Origin: a virus
Direction: 5' to 3' (one strand)
DNA: 32,838 nt
IMG/VR virus record: IMGVR_UViG_3300042371_000216
Span: 1-32,838 of that record
The notes under the pieces were generated by a model. It was not told where the DNA came from, did not search any database, and saw only the letters and a program-made list of their open reading frames with translations. The position numbers and the translations under genes were made by a program. Shown here piece by piece: positions 30,031 through 32,838 of the stretch (position 1 is its first letter; each line of letters starts with the position of its first letter).

Positions 30031-30872
30031 TCTATAAATCTTTGATTCATTGGGAACCATCAAAAGATCGTCAAAATCGTTTCGCTGAATTATCTGATGG
30101 TCGTGCAAACGATTTGATGATATGCGATGCAGATACAGGGCAAATATCTGTCGTGCAAAAGCGTGTTGATTTAGCGTCAATGATTGATATAAAAAAACTT
30201 TTATTGAATCTTCGTTTTCGTGGTTTTTACAATATGCCCAAAGATGGCGCACGAGCGAGGGCTTCTGGCATTCTCGCTAAAGAACAATGGTTCGGTTTTA
30301 TACCGCCAGACGAATTGAAAAGGCGTTTCGCAACCACTCGCCCATCTCTTTATAACAAAAATGCTGATCTCGGTTTTATGCTTGAAAACTTGACACCGAT
30401 GTTGTGGGGCGTTCTACAAGAGATTGCGCCCGATCAAACCAGAGATCACGAAGATTTGGTGAGAAAAACAATTCACAAAGATTGGTTGTTATGCGATATG
30501 CCATTTACATCTGGCATCATCAATCACACGAATGTGTTGCCGTATCACAAAGACTCTGGCAACTTGGGCGGTTCGTGGTCTATGATGCTGGCATTAAGAA
30601 AAGGCGACTCTGGCGGTCAATTACATATTCCAGAATATGAAGAAACTTTGGCGATACCCGATTGTTCGCTGACTTTCTTTAACGGCCAACAATATTGGCA
30701 CGGGGTTACGCCAGTGTGTCTTCGTGATAAAGACGCTTATCGCTTTACGATGGTTTGGTATGTTAAAAACAGAATTAAAGATTCTGGTTCTTCAAAAGAA
30801 GAATTACATCGGGCTAGATTGTCGGCAACAAAATCAAGTAATTTGATTAGACCCAAAAGAAAAAAAGATTAA
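30021..30872 (+). CDS. TET/JBP-type 2-oxoglutarate, Fe(II) dioxygenase
   Basis: This 283-aa protein carries the double-stranded beta-helix iron site: HxD in LPYHKDSGNLGGSW (His176, Asp178), the distal His in QQYWHGVTPV (His227), and an Arg for 2-oxoglutarate in AYRFTMVWY (Arg241). The segments KGDSGGQLHIPEYEETL and SLTFFNGQQYWHG match the spacing in phage TET/JBP enzymes. These oxidise 5-methyl groups on bases in DNA. There is no C5 cytosine methyltransferase in the genome to make 5mC, so I predict oxidation of thymine to 5-hydroxymethyluracil, as in JBP. It precedes the amino acid:DNA transferase by ten bases. Confidence 0.83.
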   Translation: MELIYKSLIHWEPSKDRQNRFAELSDGRANDLMICDADTGQISVVQKRVDLASMIDIKKLLLNLRFRGFYNMPKDGARARASGILAKEQWFGFIPPDELKRRFATTRPSLYNKNADLGFMLENLTPMLWGVLQEIAPDQTRDHEDLVRKTIHKDWLLCDMPFTSGIINHTNVLPYHKDSGNLGGSWSMMLALRKGDSGGQLHIPEYEETLAIPDCSLTFFNGQQYWHGVTPVCLRDKDAYRFTMVWYVKNRIKDSGSSKEELHRARLSATKSSNLIRPKRKKD

Positions 30873-30882
30873 ACAAAACTTG

Positions 30883-31779
30883 ATGAAAGACAATAATTTG
30901 TGGAACGATTATGTCGCTTTTCATAAAGAACAAATGAGATCGTGGGATATTGACCCCGTATATCCAGTCTTGAAACACATAATAAAAGATGTAGAACCCG
31001 AATCAGGTTTATGGCTGACTTTCCTTCATGTCGCCTACTACAACATTGGTTCTGCTTTGGCTGTTTGGCATCGTTATCCAATGCCGACACTTCCTGAAGA
31101 TGTTTTCTTGAAATATCCTTGCGGAACAGAACGGAGAGCGCATCGCAGTCCAGAAAAACTTAAAAAACATTTGATTGATCTCTTGACTAATGCGCCTTTA
31201 ACCACTTTTGTCAATAAAGCAATCGTTGATAATCCTCTACGGTCTTGGTCAAGAATGGAAATTATGTTGCAAAGCGTTTGGGGCAACGGCAGATGGGCAA
31301 CATTTAAGACTTCGGAGATGTTGATGAAAGTCAATGATCTGCCTTTACAAGCGACCGATATGGGGCATAAGAACGGTTCAGGCTCAAAACACGGTCTGAA
31401 ACTTTTGTTCCCGAACTCGCCAACTGGTAATTCGCCAAGAGAAATCGCTGTCTTAGATAAAATCTCACAAGATTTGGTTGATCGTTTAAGACAACATGGC
31501 GCAACAGCGACACTTGAAACAGCAGAGACTTCGTTATGCGACTTTCACTCAATGCTTCAAGGCAGATATTATGTGGGGCACGACATAGACGCTATGCAAC
31601 AACAGTTGCTATCATTCCCTTCAATGCTCACAAAGAAAGCGTTTGAAGCAAGATCAAATTCAATACCCGTTGAATATCTTGGTGAAGTCAATGGTTGGGA
31701 GAAACCTGATGAACAAAGAAAACGAGCATACAGACAAAACCAACAATTGTTATTCCGTCAAAACAGCAACAATTCTTGA
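30883..31779 (+). CDS. aGPT-Pplase / amino acid:DNA transferase
   Basis: This 298-aa protein starts at ATG 30883, with a TTG three bases earlier as an alternative. It has the pattern of the alpha-glutamyl/putrescinyl thymine pyrophosphorylase clade: LWLTFLHVAYYNIGSALAVW (43-62), GNGRWATFK (134-142), GSGSKHGLKLLF, and the signature ETSLCDFHSML (215-225) with GRYYVGHDID (227-236). In thymidine-hypermodifying phages this family replaces the phosphate on 5-phosphomethyl-dU in DNA with an amino acid. Which amino acid is used cannot be read from sequence. Its 3' end overlaps the GNAT start by 71 bases. Confidence 0.87.
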   Translation: MKDNNLWNDYVAFHKEQMRSWDIDPVYPVLKHIIKDVEPESGLWLTFLHVAYYNIGSALAVWHRYPMPTLPEDVFLKYPCGTERRAHRSPEKLKKHLIDLLTNAPLTTFVNKAIVDNPLRSWSRMEIMLQSVWGNGRWATFKTSEMLMKVNDLPLQATDMGHKNGSGSKHGLKLLFPNSPTGNSPREIAVLDKISQDLVDRLRQHGATATLETAETSLCDFHSMLQGRYYVGHDIDAMQQQLLSFPSMLTKKAFEARSNSIPVEYLGEVNGWEKPDEQRKRAYRQNQQLLFRQNSNNS

Positions 31780-32185
31780 TAGGCAACTCATTGAATCTAT
31801 TGTGCGCCAATGCGGTAAACAAGTTTCAGACTATTTCGGGATCAGAAACCTCGTAGATTTTTACCGTAAAAAAGAAGTTTATTGGGTTGAAAGCACTGAA
31901 CCGATAGCATTTGCCATCGCCAAACCGTTAATCAAACAGCAGGTTATCTCGCTTTACGAAATAGGAGTGATACCTAGTATGCGTGGAATGGGTGTTGCAT
32001 CTACTTTGATTTACCACATCAACGACCTATATCCAAACAGACTTTGGAGACTTGTCGTAAACGAAGACAATCAAACGGCAAGAATTGCGTATCAACGGCT
32101 CGGATTGAAAGAATATGCGTATGACAAAACAAAAGGTGGGCGACCTATTGTGCGAATGGAAGGCATACTGAAATCAAAACATTAA
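31709..32185 (+). CDS. GNAT-family N-acetyltransferase
   Basis: This 158-aa protein starts at ATG 31709, preceded by GGGAGA; ATG 31691 is a longer option. The acetyl-CoA motif A is in EIGVIPSMRGMGVASTLIYH (RxxGxA from Arg92), and motif B is NEDNQTARIAYQRLGLKEY. The closest context role is acetylation of an aminomethyl group on modified thymine after amino acid transfer. It overlaps the transferase by 71 bases, an unusually long overlap, so the two are tightly coupled. The alternative, acetylating a protein or toxin, has no support from its neighbours. Confidence 0.82.
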   Translation: MNKENEHTDKTNNCYSVKTATILDRQLIESIVRQCGKQVSDYFGIRNLVDFYRKKEVYWVESTEPIAFAIAKPLIKQQVISLYEIGVIPSMRGMGVASTLIYHINDLYPNRLWRLVVNEDNQTARIAYQRLGLKEYAYDKTKGGRPIVRMEGILKSKH

Positions 32186-32838
32186 CGATCATCGGCTCTG
32201 GCGTTGCTGGTTCATCAGCGCAACGAATCGCTCAACACTATGGTTGGCAAACAACCGTCATTGACGATTCGCCAGAGATCGCTGCTTCTCGTGCTGCTTT
32301 AGCAACAATACGCCCACAATGGTTGGGCGTAAACGGTAAACAATTAGCAGAAGAATCTTGGCGTTGGTATAAACAATGGGGAAGCGACATCGTGCAACAG
32401 GCTGCAATCTCTAGTTGGCGAAACCCAAAGACCGTGATGCAAAAGGATTGGTGGCTAGTGAACCCGATCAATATGTTGGTTAAACCAGACATTGAAGATC
32501 GTGCAACAAAGATCATCGGAACAACCGTTACAACAGCGAAGGGTCAAACAATTAGTTCTGACGCTGTATTGATTGCTGTAGGTGCTCACGACAAGAACCT
32601 TTACCCGAACTTCAAGCCGATGTTCGGCTGCACCTTGATCAATTCGGAGATAAAGATGAACGAAGCACCTCTACGAATACATCACCTGCGACCATTTCAC
32701 TCGCTGTCGGTGGCAGCATATTCAGACAAAATAGTTTTAGGCTCATCAATCCACCGAGACAAAACAAAAGCCGAAGAAGAAGTTTGGAAAATGCTACACA
32801 TAGCAGAACAATTAGGTATCGTGCCTAAAAGCAACAAA
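32173..32838 (+). CDS. FAD-dependent oxidoreductase/lyase, N-terminal part (continues at the left end)
   Basis: The frame opens after the stop at 32122 and reads TLTIIGSGVAGSSAQRIAQ, the Rossmann GxGxxG for FAD, then VIDDSPEIAASRAALATIRP and later SSDAVLIAVGAH. It is a DAO-like flavoenzyme. The rest is at 137-286 beyond the junction (about 271 residues in total). No ATG, GTG or TTG lies in frame before the Rossmann fold: the candidates are ATC 32173, nine bases after GGAAGG, or a -1 frameshift fusion with GNAT. Flavin-dependent lyases are a known class in thymidine hypermodification; here it may cut glycine back to an aminomethyl group. Confidence 0.72.
   Translation, partial: MKTLTIIGSGVAGSSAQRIAQHYGWQTTVIDDSPEIAASRAALATIRPQWLGVNGKQLAEESWRWYKQWGSDIVQQAAISSWRNPKTVMQKDWWLVNPINMLVKPDIEDRATKIIGTTVTTAKGQTISSDAVLIAVGAHDKNLYPNFKPMFGCTLINSEIKMNEAPLRIHHLRPFHSLSVAAYSDKIVLGSSIHRDKTKAEEEVWKMLHIAEQLGIVPKSNK
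32702..32838. repeat. Right copy of terminal direct repeat
   Basis: This is the near-identical partner of bases 1-136, with an extra G at 32712. In this copy the flavoenzyme frame reads through without a break (SLSVAAYSDKIV), so it is the better version. Confidence 0.93.

Noticed and set aside
1-32838. Terminal direct repeats as physical ends or att sites
   Set aside because: They lie within one coding frame that runs through the joint, differ by an indel and have no integrase partner; assembly overlap is simpler.
1-32838. CRISPR array, tRNA or insertion sequence
   Set aside because: No regularly spaced repeats, no cloverleaf and no transposase or terminal inverted repeats were seen by eye.

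Overview
The window looks like the complete, circularly mapping genome of a small tailed phage (siphovirus type, HK97-fold capsid). Every supported gene is on the + strand. The last 137 bases repeat the first 136 with one single-base difference, so the contig closes on itself at about 32.7 kb. The junction cuts through a gene, which continues from the right end into the left end. A WhiB-like iron-sulfur regulator near 24.2-24.5 kb is a family confined to Actinobacteria and their phages. With the modest GC content by eye and a Thr-rich secreted protein, this suggests a freshwater or aquatic actinobacterial host, possibly Acidimicrobiia-like (inference).

Layout. From 1.3 to 16.3 kb are packaging, head and tail genes: TerS, TerL, portal, prohead protease, major capsid, connector, tail tube, a tail-chaperone pair joined by a -1 frameshift, tape measure, distal tail and glycine-rich tail proteins. 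From 16.3 to 19.2 kb are a secreted PA14/Thr-rich protein, small holin-like membrane proteins, an M15-type endolysin and two small proteins, followed by a metallophosphoesterase (19.1-20.2 kb). A hairpin-rich gap with a possible promoter (20.46-20.65 kb) leads into the early region (20.6-29.4 kb). That region carries an SprT-like zincin, a lambda/YqaJ-type exonuclease with a likely Rad52-type annealing protein, WhiB, two PD-(D/E)XK-like proteins, a secreted lysozyme-like protein and many small unknown genes. I see no DNA polymerase, primase, integrase, tRNA, CRISPR array, dUMP hydroxymethylase or cytosine methyltransferase.

From 29.4 kb across the contig junction to 1.1 kb runs what I read as one DNA-base hypermodification operon: ParB-like protein, TET/JBP-type 2-oxoglutarate dioxygenase, aGPT-Pplase/amino acid:DNA transferase, GNAT acetyltransferase, FAD-dependent enzyme, P-loop (5-hmdU DNA) kinase and HNH nuclease. 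The enzymes fit a post-replicative route: thymine to 5-hydroxymethyluracil in DNA, then phosphorylation, amino acid transfer, trimming by the flavoenzyme and acetylation. Making hmU by oxidation in DNA instead of at the nucleotide level is the unusual part.

The second notable system is a pair of type II hammerhead ribozymes at 27073-27128 and 27569-27624. Each fills the gap between a stop codon and the next ribosome binding site. Their stem III differs by compensatory changes while all catalytic-core bases are kept. They flank one gene exactly, so cleavage at both would release a 496-nt single-gene RNA whose two ends together rebuild a hammerhead.
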